Positions 18,888 through 28,411 are shown, counted from the stretch's first letter. The stretch: DNA of 35,017 bases from Coriobacteriia bacterium (GCA_016926975.1 JAFGNP010000060.1:1-35017); one strand, 5' to 3'. Notes: generated by a model not told the origin, from the sequence alone. Program-made: numbers and translations.

Positions 18888-20392
18888 CCTCGCCCTTCGA
18901 CCTGTCGTCACTGACGGCCCGTCAGGTCCGCGATGGATTCATCGCGGGAGAGTTCTCGGCTCGCGAGGTCGCCGAGAGCGCCTTCGTGCGGATCGAAGCG
19001 TTAGACGGCGAGGTGCACGCATTCCTGCAGCTGACGCCTGAACTCGCGTTCGATGCTGCGGATCGCGTGGACACTGCCCGCGCCTGCGGTGAGCAGCTGC
19101 CGCCGCTCGCGGGAGTGCCCGCAGGTATCAAGGACAACATGAACCTCATCGGGACGCGCACCACTTGCGCGAGCCGCATCCTCGCAGAGTACGAGAGCGT
19201 ATACGACTGCACTGCCGTCCGTCGACTGCTGGACGCGGGGGCCCTGCCTGTCGGCAAGTGCAACATGGACGAGTTCGCGTTCGGATCCTCCACCGAGAAC
19301 TCGGCCTACGGCCCCACTCACAATCCCTGGGACCTCGAACGGGTGCCAGGCGGTTCGAGCGGCGGCAGCGCGGCGTGCGTGGCTGCAGGCATGGCGAGCA
19401 TCTCGCTCGGTAGCGATACGGGCGGCTCCATCCGCCAGCCCGGTGCGCTCACCGGCACCGTCGGGCTCAAGCCGACCTACGGGCGCGTTAGCCGTTACGG
19501 CGTGGTCGCATTCGGCTCGTCCCTCGACCAGATCGGGCCGTTCGGCAAGACGGTGGACGACGTAGCGCTCGTGCTCGAAGCGATCGCCGGAGCAGATGCG
19601 ATGGATGCCACATCTTCCCGCGAGCCGGTGGAGCCCTACACCGGCGCTCTGGGTCGCGGCGCGCAGGGCCTGCGTGTGGGCGTGGTCCGCGACATGCTGG
19701 AGACGGAGGGCTGCGGCGAGGAGATCCGCCGGGTTGTGGATTCTGCGGCCGAGACGTTCGCAGCTCTGGGTGCCGAGGTGGGCGACGTAGATCTGCCGAA
19801 CGCAGCGCACGGGCTCGCCGCCTACTACATAATCGGGCCCGCCGAGGCGTCCTCGAACCTCGCGCGCTTCGACGGCATCCGTTACGGCTACCGAGCCGCC
19901 GATGCCGATGACGTACTGGACCTGTACATGCGCTCCCGTGCGGATGGCTTCGGCCCGGAGACCATCCGGCGAGTTATGCTCGGCACCTACGCGCTCTCGG
20001 CCGGCTACTACGACGCTTACTACGGGCAGGCGCAGAAGGCCCGCACGCGCATCATCGAGGACTTCCGTGCTGCATTCGAGCACTTCGATGTTCTTCTCAC
20101 GCCTACCACTCCCGAGGTGGCGTTCCGCTTCGGTGAGAAGGTGGACGATCCGTACACGATGTACCTGAACGACTACTACACGATCCCGGTGAACCTGGCG
20201 GGCAACTGCGCGGTGAGCGTGCCGTCCGGGTTGTGCAGCACGACCGGCATGCCGATGGGTCTGCAGATCATAGGTGACTACTTCGCCGAGTCGACGCTCC
20301 TGCGTGCCGCCGCCGCCTTTGAGGAGGCCACCTGCTTCGAGCCGGTGCCGCCGCTCGTGCGACGGCTCACCGGTGACAGGGGTGGTGAGTAG
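18884..20392 (+). CDS. gatA: Asp-tRNA(Asn)/Glu-tRNA(Gln) amidotransferase subunit A
   Basis: Amidase signature GGSSGGSAACVAAGMASISLGSDTGGSIRQPG. Confidence 0.97.
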   Translation: MTSPFDLSSLTARQVRDGFIAGEFSAREVAESAFVRIEALDGEVHAFLQLTPELAFDAADRVDTARACGEQLPPLAGVPAGIKDNMNLIGTRTTCASRILAEYESVYDCTAVRRLLDAGALPVGKCNMDEFAFGSSTENSAYGPTHNPWDLERVPGGSSGGSAACVAAGMASISLGSDTGGSIRQPGALTGTVGLKPTYGRVSRYGVVAFGSSLDQIGPFGKTVDDVALVLEAIAGADAMDATSSREPVEPYTGALGRGAQGLRVGVVRDMLETEGCGEEIRRVVDSAAETFAALGAEVGDVDLPNAAHGLAAYYIIGPAEASSNLARFDGIRYGYRAADADDVLDLYMRSRADGFGPETIRRVMLGTYALSAGYYDAYYGQAQKARTRIIEDFRAAFEHFDVLLTPTTPEVAFRFGEKVDDPYTMYLNDYYTIPVNLAGNCAVSVPSGLCSTTGMPMGLQIIGDYFAESTLLRAAAAFEEATCFEPVPPLVRRLTGDRGGE

Positions 20393-20393
20393 C

Positions 20394-21962
20394 ATGGCCG
20401 AAGACCGGCTCACCGAGGTGCTCGAGCGGTACGAGGCTGTCATTGGTCTGGAGATCCACACGGAGATAACCGCAACGAACACCAAGATGTTCTGCGGTTG
20501 CCCGGTGGCTTTCGGTGGAGAGCCCAACACCCGGGTGTGTCCCGTGTGCCTCGGCCTGCCGGGCGCGCTTCCGGTTCCCAATGAGGCCGCCATCGAGTGG
20601 ACCGTGCTCGCGGGTTTGGCCACCGACTGCGATATCGCGCTGTGGAGCCAGTTCCACCGCAAGCAGTACTTCTACCCTGACATGCCCAAGGACTACCAGA
20701 TCTCGCAGTACGACCTGCCCTTCTGTTCCGGCGGGGAGATCGAGGTGGAGGTCGATGGCCAAGGCGTGGCCGAGCGGATCGATCTGGACGGCCGAGTGGC
20801 GTTCGAGGGGCCGACGCCTGTTCCCGAGGACGGCGGGTACCGCACGCGCATCGGCATCACCCGGATACATCTTGAGGAAGACACTGGCAAGATGATCCAC
20901 GTCGGAGGAAGCGAGGGGCGGATCTCCGGCGCCACACATTCCCTGGTGGATTTCAACCGCGCCGGTACGCCGCTGATGGAACTCGTGAGCGAGCCGGATA
21001 TGCGCACGCCCGAGGAGGCACGCCGATTCGCGCAGAAGCTGCGTAGCATCTGGCTTGCACTCGGGATAAGCGATTGCAGCATGGAAGAGGGATCCATGCG
21101 GGTGGACGCAAACGTCTCCGTCCGCCCTCGTGGGGCAAGCGAGCTGGGGACGAAGAGCGAGGTCAAGAACATGAACTCGTTCAAGGCGCTGCACGATGCG
21201 CTCGCCTACGAGATCGTGCGCCAGGCCGAGGCGCTCGATGCCGGTGGATGCGTGGTGCAGGAGACGCGCCACTGGGATGCCACGGCCCGTCGTACCAGTA
21301 CGCTTCGTTCGAAGGAAGAGGCGCACGACTACCGCTACTTCCCGGAGCCCGACATGGTCCCGTTCAGCTTCGATCCCGAGTGGATCGATGGTCTGGCGGA
21401 TCGTCTGCCGGAGTTGCCCGATGCCAGGCGGGACCGGTACATGGCGGAGTTCGGCCTGCCCAAGCACGACGCGTCGATTCTGAGCGCCGATCTTCAGATG
21501 GCATGCTTCTTCGAGGAGGCGGTGGGCATCGCGGGCGCCGATCGCGCCAGGCAGGTCGCCAACTGGATGCTGGGTGAACTTGCGGCCCGGCTGAATGCGG
21601 ACTCGGTGGAGATCGGCGAATCGCGCGTCACGTCTGCGATGGTCGCCGAGCTCGTCGGCCTTGTCGAGGAGGGTGCGATCTCGAGCAAGCAGGCCAAGGA
21701 GGTCTTTGCCGAGATGGCAGACAGTGGCGATGCCCCGGGCGCGATCGTCGAGGCTCGCGGCATGAAGCAGGTATCAGATGCGTCCGCCATAGAGGAGGTC
21801 GTGCGCAGGGTTCTGGAGGCCAGCCCGGACAAGGTGGCCAGCTACCGGGCCGGGAAGACCGGACTTCTGGGGTTCTTCGTGGGTCAGGTAATGCGAGAGA
21901 TGCGCGGTCAGGGAAACCCGCAAGTTGTCAGTGAGACCGTCGTGCGGATCCTGAGCGAGTAG
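20394..21962 (+). CDS. gatB: Asp-tRNA(Asn)/Glu-tRNA(Gln) amidotransferase subunit B
   Basis: EAVIGLEIHTEITATNTKMFCGC, CPVCLGLPGALPVPN, RKQYFYPDMPKDYQISQYD, C-terminal YqeY-like region. ATG 20394. Confidence 0.97.
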   Translation: MAEDRLTEVLERYEAVIGLEIHTEITATNTKMFCGCPVAFGGEPNTRVCPVCLGLPGALPVPNEAAIEWTVLAGLATDCDIALWSQFHRKQYFYPDMPKDYQISQYDLPFCSGGEIEVEVDGQGVAERIDLDGRVAFEGPTPVPEDGGYRTRIGITRIHLEEDTGKMIHVGGSEGRISGATHSLVDFNRAGTPLMELVSEPDMRTPEEARRFAQKLRSIWLALGISDCSMEEGSMRVDANVSVRPRGASELGTKSEVKNMNSFKALHDALAYEIVRQAEALDAGGCVVQETRHWDATARRTSTLRSKEEAHDYRYFPEPDMVPFSFDPEWIDGLADRLPELPDARRDRYMAEFGLPKHDASILSADLQMACFFEEAVGIAGADRARQVANWMLGELAARLNADSVEIGESRVTSAMVAELVGLVEEGAISSKQAKEVFAEMADSGDAPGAIVEARGMKQVSDASAIEEVVRRVLEASPDKVASYRAGKTGLLGFFVGQVMREMRGQGNPQVVSETVVRILSE

Positions 21963-21965
21963 CGG

Positions 21966-21999
21966 CCTTCCTCCACTCGGCTAGATGGAGGACGGGCTT
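21966..21999. terminator. Candidate bidirectional terminator between convergent genes
   Basis: TCCTCCA (21969-21975) / TGGAGGA (21986-21992) inverted repeat, flanked by cc/gg and followed by cgggcttt; overlaps the stop of the minus-strand gene. Confidence 0.5.
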
Positions 22000-22934
22000 T
22001 CCGTAGTGCCGTCGGCGGAAACGTACTCCCAGCTCACGAGCGACCACTCTCCGCCTACGTTCTTGTAGGTGAGCCAGACCGCAGGGTAAGAGCCGTCTAC
22101 GACGTAGAGGGACCACTTCGTGATATCCACTTCGAAGTAGTTGGGTCCATCGGCGCCTTCCCGAGCTTCGACCACCACGGCGTCTGGCCAGTCTCGGCCG
22201 ATCTGCTTCCAGAGGGCGACATCGTCGTCTGTAGCCAGAGTGAAGCCTGCCGCGCCCCACTGAGGTACGTACTCCAGCACTCGGGCGCCGCCATCGACTG
22301 TGGTCGTCGAGTTGCCTTCGTTCGATGCGTAGTCTATGTCGAGGGGAGCCATCTCATCGCTCTCGATGCAGAACTCCACGGCTGCAGTGACGTCGTCGCT
22401 CGACGGGTGACTCGCACGCACATAGAACCAGTCCGGGTAGTACCAGTCGTCCGTCTCGTCGTAGTAGCCTTCCCACCAGACCGCTTCCTGATAGGTGAAG
22501 CCGGGCGCAGCTACTGACAGGCCCTCTAGGATCAGAGCTTCCTTCGCGACAGGAGCCTCGGCAAGTAGCGGACTCGTGCTGGTGGGGTTCCAATCGGACC
22601 ACTCGTCCAGGCGTGCATCATCGGCGGCATCGGATTCATCGGGGAGCTCAGGAATAACGTCTTCTACGGACGGTTCGGAGGTAAGAGTCGTATCATCCTC
22701 GCCCTTGAACACGAGAAACGTCAGCAGGGCGGCACTGGTGCAACAGCACAGCAAGACGACTGCGACGATGGCTCCGATAATGATCGCGGTCTTCTTCTTA
22801 TTGGGGGATGCCGACTGCCCGGCAGTTGTCTGCGGTTGGGCTGAGCCGCCGAACGTATCCGGCCCGTAGTTGTCTGGAGCGGGCGTGGGTGAGTAGTCGG
22901 GTGTGGGGCTGAAGACTGGCTGCTCGTCGCTCAC
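21981..22934 (-). CDS. Single-pass membrane-anchored hypothetical protein with Pro-rich N-terminus
   Basis: GTG start at 22934 preceded by gaaggagg; PTPDYSPTPAPDNYGP then KKKTAIIIGAIVAVVLLCCCTSAALLTFLVF, acidic linker and a ~220-aa C-terminal domain. Confidence 0.75.
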   Translation of the reverse strand: MSDEQPVFSPTPDYSPTPAPDNYGPDTFGGSAQPQTTAGQSASPNKKKTAIIIGAIVAVVLLCCCTSAALLTFLVFKGEDDTTLTSEPSVEDVIPELPDESDAADDARLDEWSDWNPTSTSPLLAEAPVAKEALILEGLSVAAPGFTYQEAVWWEGYYDETDDWYYPDWFYVRASHPSSDDVTAAVEFCIESDEMAPLDIDYASNEGNSTTTVDGGARVLEYVPQWGAAGFTLATDDDVALWKQIGRDWPDAVVVEAREGADGPNYFEVDITKWSLYVVDGSYPAVWLTYKNVGGEWSLVSWEYVSADGTTESPSSI

Positions 22935-23081
22935 GATGCCTCCTTCATGTGGGTCGTGAGCCAAGTATACGGTCTTGCGAACCGGGAGTGTGAGCCGCAG
23001 ACGCCCCGCCGCGTGTCTTCCGCTGCCGCCAGTCCCCATTGGATTCCTTTAGGCGGGGCAGGAGCACCGTTTAGCAGCATA

Positions 23082-23120
23082 TTGACGCCGTTCAGCGACA
23101 AGTATGACATTTCCGGAAAT
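23082..23120 (+). promoter_or_regulatory. Putative promoter with overlapping 12-bp palindrome
   Basis: TTGACG (23082-23087), 15-bp spacer, TATGAC (23103-23108); perfect palindrome ATTTCCGGAAAT at 23109-23120. Confidence 0.35.
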
Positions 23121-23149
23121 GGCTATTGCGCATGCCGAGCGCAGGGACT

Positions 23150-23390
23150 AGAGTGGTTCTTGTCCCGAGAGGTCGAACCGGGAGAACCGCGAAAGGTAGC
23201 GTACCAGTAGCTGCCGGCGGGGTGTGTAGGTGAAAGGCTTCGCGCAAGCTGGCCGGAAGCCCGCAGGGCCCCAAAGGTGTGAAACGGGAAGCTATTGACT
23301 ACCGGATCTCCGCAGGAACGGTTTCTCGGGACACCTGTATTCTCCGGACTCTGGTGCGACGTGAGCGCCAGAGTCCGGAGAATGTCCGAG
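23150..23390 (+). ncRNA. Candidate structured RNA (class unknown)
   Basis: CDS-free interval with nested pairings: GTGGTTCT 23153-23160/AGAACCGC 23183-23190; CCCG 23164-23167/CGGG 23179-23182; GGTAGC 23195-23200/GCTGCC 23210-23215; GGCTTC 23236-23241/GAAGCC 23256-23261; AGGTGT 23275-23280/ACACCT 23331-23336 enclosing GAAAC 23281-23285/GTTTC 23321-23325; then a 19-bp-stem hairpin. Strand uncertain. Confidence 0.4.
23339..23383. repeat. 19-bp near-perfect inverted repeat (hairpin)
   Basis: ATTCTCCGGACTCTGGTGC (23339-23357) / GCGCCAGAGTCCGGAGAAT (23365-23383), loop gacgtga; one G-U wobble. Confidence 0.95.
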
Positions 23391-23426
23391 GGTTTGTAGC
23401 GAGTCTCGATCGAGCGCTCTGCGGGT

Positions 23427-23765
23427 CTATCCGCGACCAGGCATGAACGCTTCCACCTGACGCTCGCCGATGCTCTTCAGCACCTGCGCGCGCGCGATCG
23501 GGTCCAGTGCCTCGAGCTCGGACTCTATGAGGTCCGCGGTCTCTTCGATCCGTTCGGTCCGTACGTCGAGCAGTACGTCGGCCAGCATGACCAGGCCGGC
23601 TCCCAGTATGGCTCCGGGTATTGCCCATGCGAGGAATCCGCGCCTGCCACGCAGTAGTGTGAATGCGCCCACCGCGAGGGCCACTCCGACGAGCGCCGCC
23701 CCCGCTCCGGTCTCCACGCGCGACTCTTCGGGTATCGATTCGCGCCACCTGTCCACCGTGTCCAT
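23427..23765 (-). CDS. Small membrane protein of unknown function
   Basis: 112 aa, MDTVDRWRESIPEESRVETGAGAALVGVALAVGAFTLLRGRRGFLAWAIPGAILGAGLVMLADVLLD; two hydrophobic segments, charged C-terminal helix. Confidence 0.65.
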   Translation of the reverse strand: MDTVDRWRESIPEESRVETGAGAALVGVALAVGAFTLLRGRRGFLAWAIPGAILGAGLVMLADVLLDVRTERIEETADLIESELEALDPIARAQVLKSIGERQVEAFMPGRG

Positions 23766-23862
23766 CTTGTCGTCCCTTCGTCAGGCATCCATACGAGTTA
23801 TGTTCCCGAAGCGGGACGCAGTGTGCCACACTCGTTCGGACGCACAGACCGAAAGGGGCCGG

Positions 23863-25122
23863 GTGGGACCGACTGCAGAGGAGAGCGGCTGGATTCCCAG
23901 GCGGAGCAGCGTGATCGCATGGGTGCTCTACGACCTGGCGAACACGACGTTTGCCCTTGGTGTGGGCAGCAGGTACTTCGGTCCGTGGCTGATCGAGGAC
24001 CGGGGCGGCGCGGACTGGCAACTGAGCGCCACGATAGTGGCGGCGATGATAGCCGTGATAATCCTTGGTCCGTGGATCGGCGCATTGAGCGATCACCACG
24101 GCACCCGGAGGCCGTACCTTGTCGGGTCCACCCTGGTGTGTGTGGGCGCGACGGCGCTACTTGCGACATGGGGCATCGTCCCCTCGCTGGTCTTCTACGC
24201 GATCGGAACGGTCGGGTTCCACAGCGGCGCGGTTGTCTACGACGCGCTGCTGCCGGATGTCAGTACCCCCGAATCGGCCGGCCGCATCTCCGGTCTGGGT
24301 GTTGCGATAGGCTACACCGGTTCGGCGCTGGCGCTGGGTATCGGAATGTACCTTCTCCCGAGAGCGGGCTACGCGGCGGTGTTCCGGTGTCTGGCGCTGG
24401 CATTCCTGCTCTTCGCGTTGCCGGCTTTTTTCGGCATCCGGGAGCGGCCGCGTCCTCGCCGGGAGGGCCGTCCGCCCGGGCTGCTGGACTCTCCCGGGAC
24501 TATGGTGCGCGCCTGGCGGACCGCAGCGCGCTACCCCGGTGTGATCCGGTTCCTGATAGGTCGCTTTCTCTACACCGATGCGATCAATACGGTGTTTCTG
24601 TTCAACGCCGTCTTCGCGAAGCTGGAGCTCGGGTTCACCGACTCGCAGACCGATCGCCTGGCGTTGCTCGGCATAGTCTGCGCCGGCCTCGGGGCAGTGG
24701 TGGCCGGCCGGGCGGTCGATTCTGTCGGGCCGAAGCGAGTTCTCGAAGCTGCCCTGTATTCGCAACTGGCGGGCCTGGTCGCCGCTATCACTGCAGCTTT
24801 GACGGGAGTGCAGGGGATCGGATGGCTTGTAGCTGTAGGCGGGGGGGTTGGCATAGGTGCGGCGTGGGCGTCCGATCGCGTGCTCATGACGCGTCTTGCG
24901 CCTGAGCACCTGATGGGGGAGTTCTTCGGCCTGTATGCGACCGTCGGCAGGTTCGCGACAGTACTCGGACCGCTGGTATGGGCCCTGATCACCGATGGCC
25001 TCGACTGGGGTAGAACGGCGGCACTGGCGTTTCTCGGGCTGTCCATATTGCTGGCGCGCGTCGTGATACGGGGGGTAGACGATTCGCGTGGGGTAGGTAA
25101 TACGGGTACGGCAGGGGTGTGA
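23863..25122 (+). CDS. MFS transporter, UMF1/Atg22-like
   Basis: WVLYDLANTTFALGV...GPWIGALSDHHGTRRPYLVGS...; ~12 TM segments; GTG 23863 with upstream aaagggg. Confidence 0.8.
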   Translation: MGPTAEESGWIPRRSSVIAWVLYDLANTTFALGVGSRYFGPWLIEDRGGADWQLSATIVAAMIAVIILGPWIGALSDHHGTRRPYLVGSTLVCVGATALLATWGIVPSLVFYAIGTVGFHSGAVVYDALLPDVSTPESAGRISGLGVAIGYTGSALALGIGMYLLPRAGYAAVFRCLALAFLLFALPAFFGIRERPRPRREGRPPGLLDSPGTMVRAWRTAARYPGVIRFLIGRFLYTDAINTVFLFNAVFAKLELGFTDSQTDRLALLGIVCAGLGAVVAGRAVDSVGPKRVLEAALYSQLAGLVAAITAALTGVQGIGWLVAVGGGVGIGAAWASDRVLMTRLAPEHLMGEFFGLYATVGRFATVLGPLVWALITDGLDWGRTAALAFLGLSILLARVVIRGVDDSRGVGNTGTAGV

Positions 25123-25133
25123 AGGGGGAAGCG

Positions 25134-26600
25134 ATGTTCTCGCTCAGGTGTCGTTCGCTCTCGGCGCTTGCATTGTGCCTGGCTCTTGTGGTGGCGATCC
25201 CGATCGGCCGTTCTTCGGCCGCCGAGTCGGTGCCCCTTCCCGAGCACGTCACGTTCGTGCACGGGGGGGCGCTCGAACAGACGCTTGCGGGTGACGACGC
25301 TGCCACGGTGCTGGTGGATCCGGCCTTGCTGCCTGCCGGGGAGCCCGGGTTCGAGGGCCCGCTCGAGGTGGTGGCCCACTGGTGGGCCCCGGACGGTACG
25401 CACGTTCTCGTGGGCGTCAGCAGCACGGTCACAGGAGCAAGACGTCTGTTCATCTGCGATCACAATGGTACCGATCCCGTACCGGTCGAAGTGGCATCCG
25501 GGCTCTTCCTCGAGCGCGGTGACGGTGGGTATCAGCTGTGGGACAACCCTGTGCCGGCCTGGTCGCCCGACGGACAGTCCCTCGCGCTCACGGTATTCGA
25601 CGGAGACGCGGCTTTCGGAGACATCTACGTCGTGTCGCTCGAAGGTGTCGGCGAGTTGGTGGGCAGCGGGATCGAGCCTGCATGGTCTCCTGACGCCACC
25701 CAGATCGCGTACACGCGCGCGGTTGCGGGCGCCACGTCGGTCGACGACAGTCGTCCCTACGTGGTAGTCGGCAGTCTCGGAGGAGCCGATAGCGAACTCG
25801 GCATCGGTCGCGCTCCGCTCTTCTCGCCGGACGGTACCGAAGTGCTCTATCGCACCTGGTCCGAGAGCGCCGGTGAGGGGGGCAGCTCGGAGCAGCTAGT
25901 GGTCACCCCTGTGGACGGAGGCGCCACTCGGCAACTCACTGCGTACGGACCGATGGACGACATGGGCGGTCCCGCCGCGATACTGGACTACCGCTACTCG
26001 CCTGACGGAACCAGGGCCTACTACCTGTTCGGCAGGCGCAGTGACGGTCGGGGCGTGTGGGAGGTCGCCGCGGACGGGTCCTCGGCACCGGTCGACGCCT
26101 CCGGTCTGGCAAGCGAGTTCGTGCTGTCCATCGACGGAACGCAGCTCGTCTACACGCGCGGGGAAGTCTACGAGGCGAGCTACCAGACGCGACAGCAGAT
26201 CTACGCCAGGGACCTGGCGTCCTCGGCCGAATGGCAGCTTACGGGCGACGAGCTGGCGGGATTCGCGTGCTCGAACCTCAGCGTCTCGCACCAGGACCGC
26301 TACGTGGCCTTCGATGCCGCCGTGATTCCGGCAGGCAGTCTGCCCGGTTCTGCAACCAGCCGCGAGGTGTGGGTCGCGACGCTCGACGGTTCGCATGCCT
26401 GGCGGTGCGCTGTAGACGCGTGGGATGTGGCCTCGCAGCCGATGTACAGCCCCTCGGTCGCCGGCGATGGTGGGCCGCCTTCCGAGGACGACCTAGATTC
26501 GATGGACGACGACTATGACCCGACGCGCAAGGGTTTCTTCGAGATGATCGGCGATGCCATAGCTGCGTTCTTCGATTGGCTGGCAGGCCTGTTCTCCTGA
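25134..26600 (+). CDS. Secreted TolB/PD40-like beta-propeller protein
   Basis: Signal peptide MFSLRCRSLSALALCLALVVAIPIGRSSAAES; repeated WSPDGQSLALT, WSPDATQIAYTRA, FSPDGTEVLYRT, YSPDGTRAYYL; hydrophobic C-terminus FFEMIGDAIAAFFDWLAGLFS. Confidence 0.8.
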   Translation: MFSLRCRSLSALALCLALVVAIPIGRSSAAESVPLPEHVTFVHGGALEQTLAGDDAATVLVDPALLPAGEPGFEGPLEVVAHWWAPDGTHVLVGVSSTVTGARRLFICDHNGTDPVPVEVASGLFLERGDGGYQLWDNPVPAWSPDGQSLALTVFDGDAAFGDIYVVSLEGVGELVGSGIEPAWSPDATQIAYTRAVAGATSVDDSRPYVVVGSLGGADSELGIGRAPLFSPDGTEVLYRTWSESAGEGGSSEQLVVTPVDGGATRQLTAYGPMDDMGGPAAILDYRYSPDGTRAYYLFGRRSDGRGVWEVAADGSSAPVDASGLASEFVLSIDGTQLVYTRGEVYEASYQTRQQIYARDLASSAEWQLTGDELAGFACSNLSVSHQDRYVAFDAAVIPAGSLPGSATSREVWVATLDGSHAWRCAVDAWDVASQPMYSPSVAGDGGPPSEDDLDSMDDDYDPTRKGFFEMIGDAIAAFFDWLAGLFS

Positions 26601-26639
26601 TGTTGCAGATCGCGTGCGCTACACTCGGCGAGGTGCGGC

Positions 26640-27485
26640 GTGTTCCCGGAGAGGCCTACTGAAATGTGCGGTTATCCACTCGCAGACTCGGGGTTGGCGC
26701 GCAGGATAGAGCGCGCGGGTGTCGGCGACATGATCGCCTGGGTGCATGAAGCGCGAGAGGGCCGCATCTATCCGGAGGCAGCTTCTCTGAAGGTGGGCGG
26801 CGGCGTCGCCGTATGGTTCGAGCCTGACAACATCGTGAACGGGTCCTTAGGCCTGGGCATGGACCGCCGGGTCGAGCGCGAGGAGATCGCCGCGATGGTC
26901 GCCTTCTTCGCCGAGCGCGGGGCATCGGCCAGCACCAATGTCTGCCCCCATGCCGATAGCTCGCTCATGCGCTGGCTTGCCGAGTACGGTTTTCTGGCCG
27001 CTGACTTCGAGATGGTGCTCTACCAGCCCCTTCCCGCTGCATCCGCCGCATGTGTGGCAGATGGAGTAGAGGTACGCATAGCCGTCACCCCAGAGGAGCG
27101 CGGTATCTGGGCCGATCTGGAGGCGCGAGGCTTCACCGACGACAAGGCAAGTGAGGGCCACCACACGCTGTCCCGATCGATCTCCCTGAGGGCAGACGGC
27201 GTTCACTTCATCGGATACCTGGAGGGCGAGCCGGTGGGTACGGGGATGCTCAACATCGTGGACGGTGTCGCGATGTTCAACGGCGATTCGACACTGCCCT
27301 GCGCTCGGGGCCGTGGCGTGCAGACATCGATACTGGCCGAGCGTCTTCGCTACGCGGCAGACGCCGGGTGCGACATCGGCGTGATCGAAGCTACTCCCGG
27401 TGGAGTCTCACAGCGCAATCAGGAGCGGGCCGGCTTCCGTCATGCGTACACCCGGGTAGGGTTGGAGTTGCCGCACCGGTCGTGA
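26640..27485 (+). CDS. GNAT-family acetyltransferase
   Basis: FIGYLEGEPVGTGMLNIVDGVAMFNGDSTLPCARGRGVQTSILAERLRYAADAGCDIGVIEATPGGVSQRNQERAGFRHAYTR. The start could be 26664. Confidence 0.78.
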   Translation: MFPERPTEMCGYPLADSGLARRIERAGVGDMIAWVHEAREGRIYPEAASLKVGGGVAVWFEPDNIVNGSLGLGMDRRVEREEIAAMVAFFAERGASASTNVCPHADSSLMRWLAEYGFLAADFEMVLYQPLPAASAACVADGVEVRIAVTPEERGIWADLEARGFTDDKASEGHHTLSRSISLRADGVHFIGYLEGEPVGTGMLNIVDGVAMFNGDSTLPCARGRGVQTSILAERLRYAADAGCDIGVIEATPGGVSQRNQERAGFRHAYTRVGLELPHRS

Positions 27486-27631
27486 CGCCGGATTCTCCAG
27501 GCAAGTCGGCTTGCCGGTGTTCCTGCTGCAGTGCGATGGGGGAGAACTATTCTAGTGCGACGCAGCGAGTGCGGTGTCGCGACAACCCGGCGATCGCGGG
27601 CGCAAGCTCGCCGAAGACACAGGAGGCAGCT

Positions 27632-28345
27632 ATGGGTGACAGTGTTGGCTCGGGGGTTGCCACGAGGCTCGGGGAATTCGTGGCCGCGCATGCGCAGACC
27701 GACACCGGTGGTACCTGGCAGCTCGAGAGCAAGAAGATGCTAGAGATCCACTTGAGCGGAGGGACGGTGTTCACCAAGCTCGGCGCTATGGTCGCCTACT
27801 ACGGTGACCTGGGCTTCGAGCGGGCGGGCGCAGGCAGCGCGGGCAAGTTCCTCAAGACGATGGCGACCGGTGAGAAGGCTGCGACCACCAAGGTGACGGG
27901 TTCCGGGATCCTGTACTGCGCCGATCAGGGCAAGGAGATCTCGATTCTGTACCTTGAGAACGAGTCGATATTCGTGAACGGCAGCGACTGCCTGGCGTAC
28001 TCCGACTCGCTTGCCTGGGACATCGTCTTTACGGGCGGCGCGAGCATGATGGCCGGCGGTCTGTTCAGCCTGAAGCTCAGCGGCACCGGTTACGTCGCTA
28101 TCACCACGAACGGCAAGCCGTTGGTGCTCGGTGTGGTGTCCGGTTCTTCGCTGTTCACAGATCCGAACGCTACTGTGGCGTGGTCCGACGGGCTGCAGAC
28201 TTCGGTCAAAGCCGATGTGAACCTGAAGACGATCATGGGTCGGGCGAGCGGCGAAACGTTCCAGATGCGCTTCGACGGCCAGGGTTTCGTCGTCGTGCAG
28301 CCCTATGAGGAGATCGTGGTCGCGAGTGGCGGCGGCAGTAGCTAG
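27632..28345 (+). CDS. AIM24 family protein
   Basis: LEIHLSGGTVFTKLGAMVAYYGDLGFE...GSGILYCADQGKEISILYLENESIFVNGSDCLAY...SLKLSGTGYVAITTNGKPLVL; SD aggagg. Confidence 0.8.
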   Translation: MGDSVGSGVATRLGEFVAAHAQTDTGGTWQLESKKMLEIHLSGGTVFTKLGAMVAYYGDLGFERAGAGSAGKFLKTMATGEKAATTKVTGSGILYCADQGKEISILYLENESIFVNGSDCLAYSDSLAWDIVFTGGASMMAGGLFSLKLSGTGYVAITTNGKPLVLGVVSGSSLFTDPNATVAWSDGLQTSVKADVNLKTIMGRASGETFQMRFDGQGFVVVQPYEEIVVASGGGSS

Positions 28346-28366
28346 TTGCTGTAGCTCGGCAGGACG

Positions 28367-28400
28367 GGGAGACCTTCGCTGTGGCGGAGGCCTCCCTTGT
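28367..28400 (+). terminator. Intrinsic terminator after the AIM24 gene
   Basis: GGGAGaCCTTCGC tgtg GCGGAGGcCTCCC (12 of 13 pairs) followed by ttgttgt, between convergent genes. Confidence 0.65.
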
Positions 28401-28411
28401 TGTCTGCCTGT

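Noticed and set aside
19001-20662. 553-aa minus-strand ORF
   Set aside because: Antisense to gatA/gatB; no recognisable domain.
23126-23154. TTGCGC-17-TAGAGT as a promoter for the candidate RNA
   Set aside because: Would start transcription inside the first helix; the upstream TTGACG/TATGAC pair fits better, though its spacer is short.
23171-23182. tRNA-like T-loop (GGTTCGA on the minus strand)
   Set aside because: Flanking bases do not form a T-stem and no acceptor, D or anticodon arms are present.
22947-23210. 87-aa plus-strand ORF in the CDS-free interval
   Set aside because: Low coding character, no SD or motifs; overlaps the candidate promoter and structured RNA.
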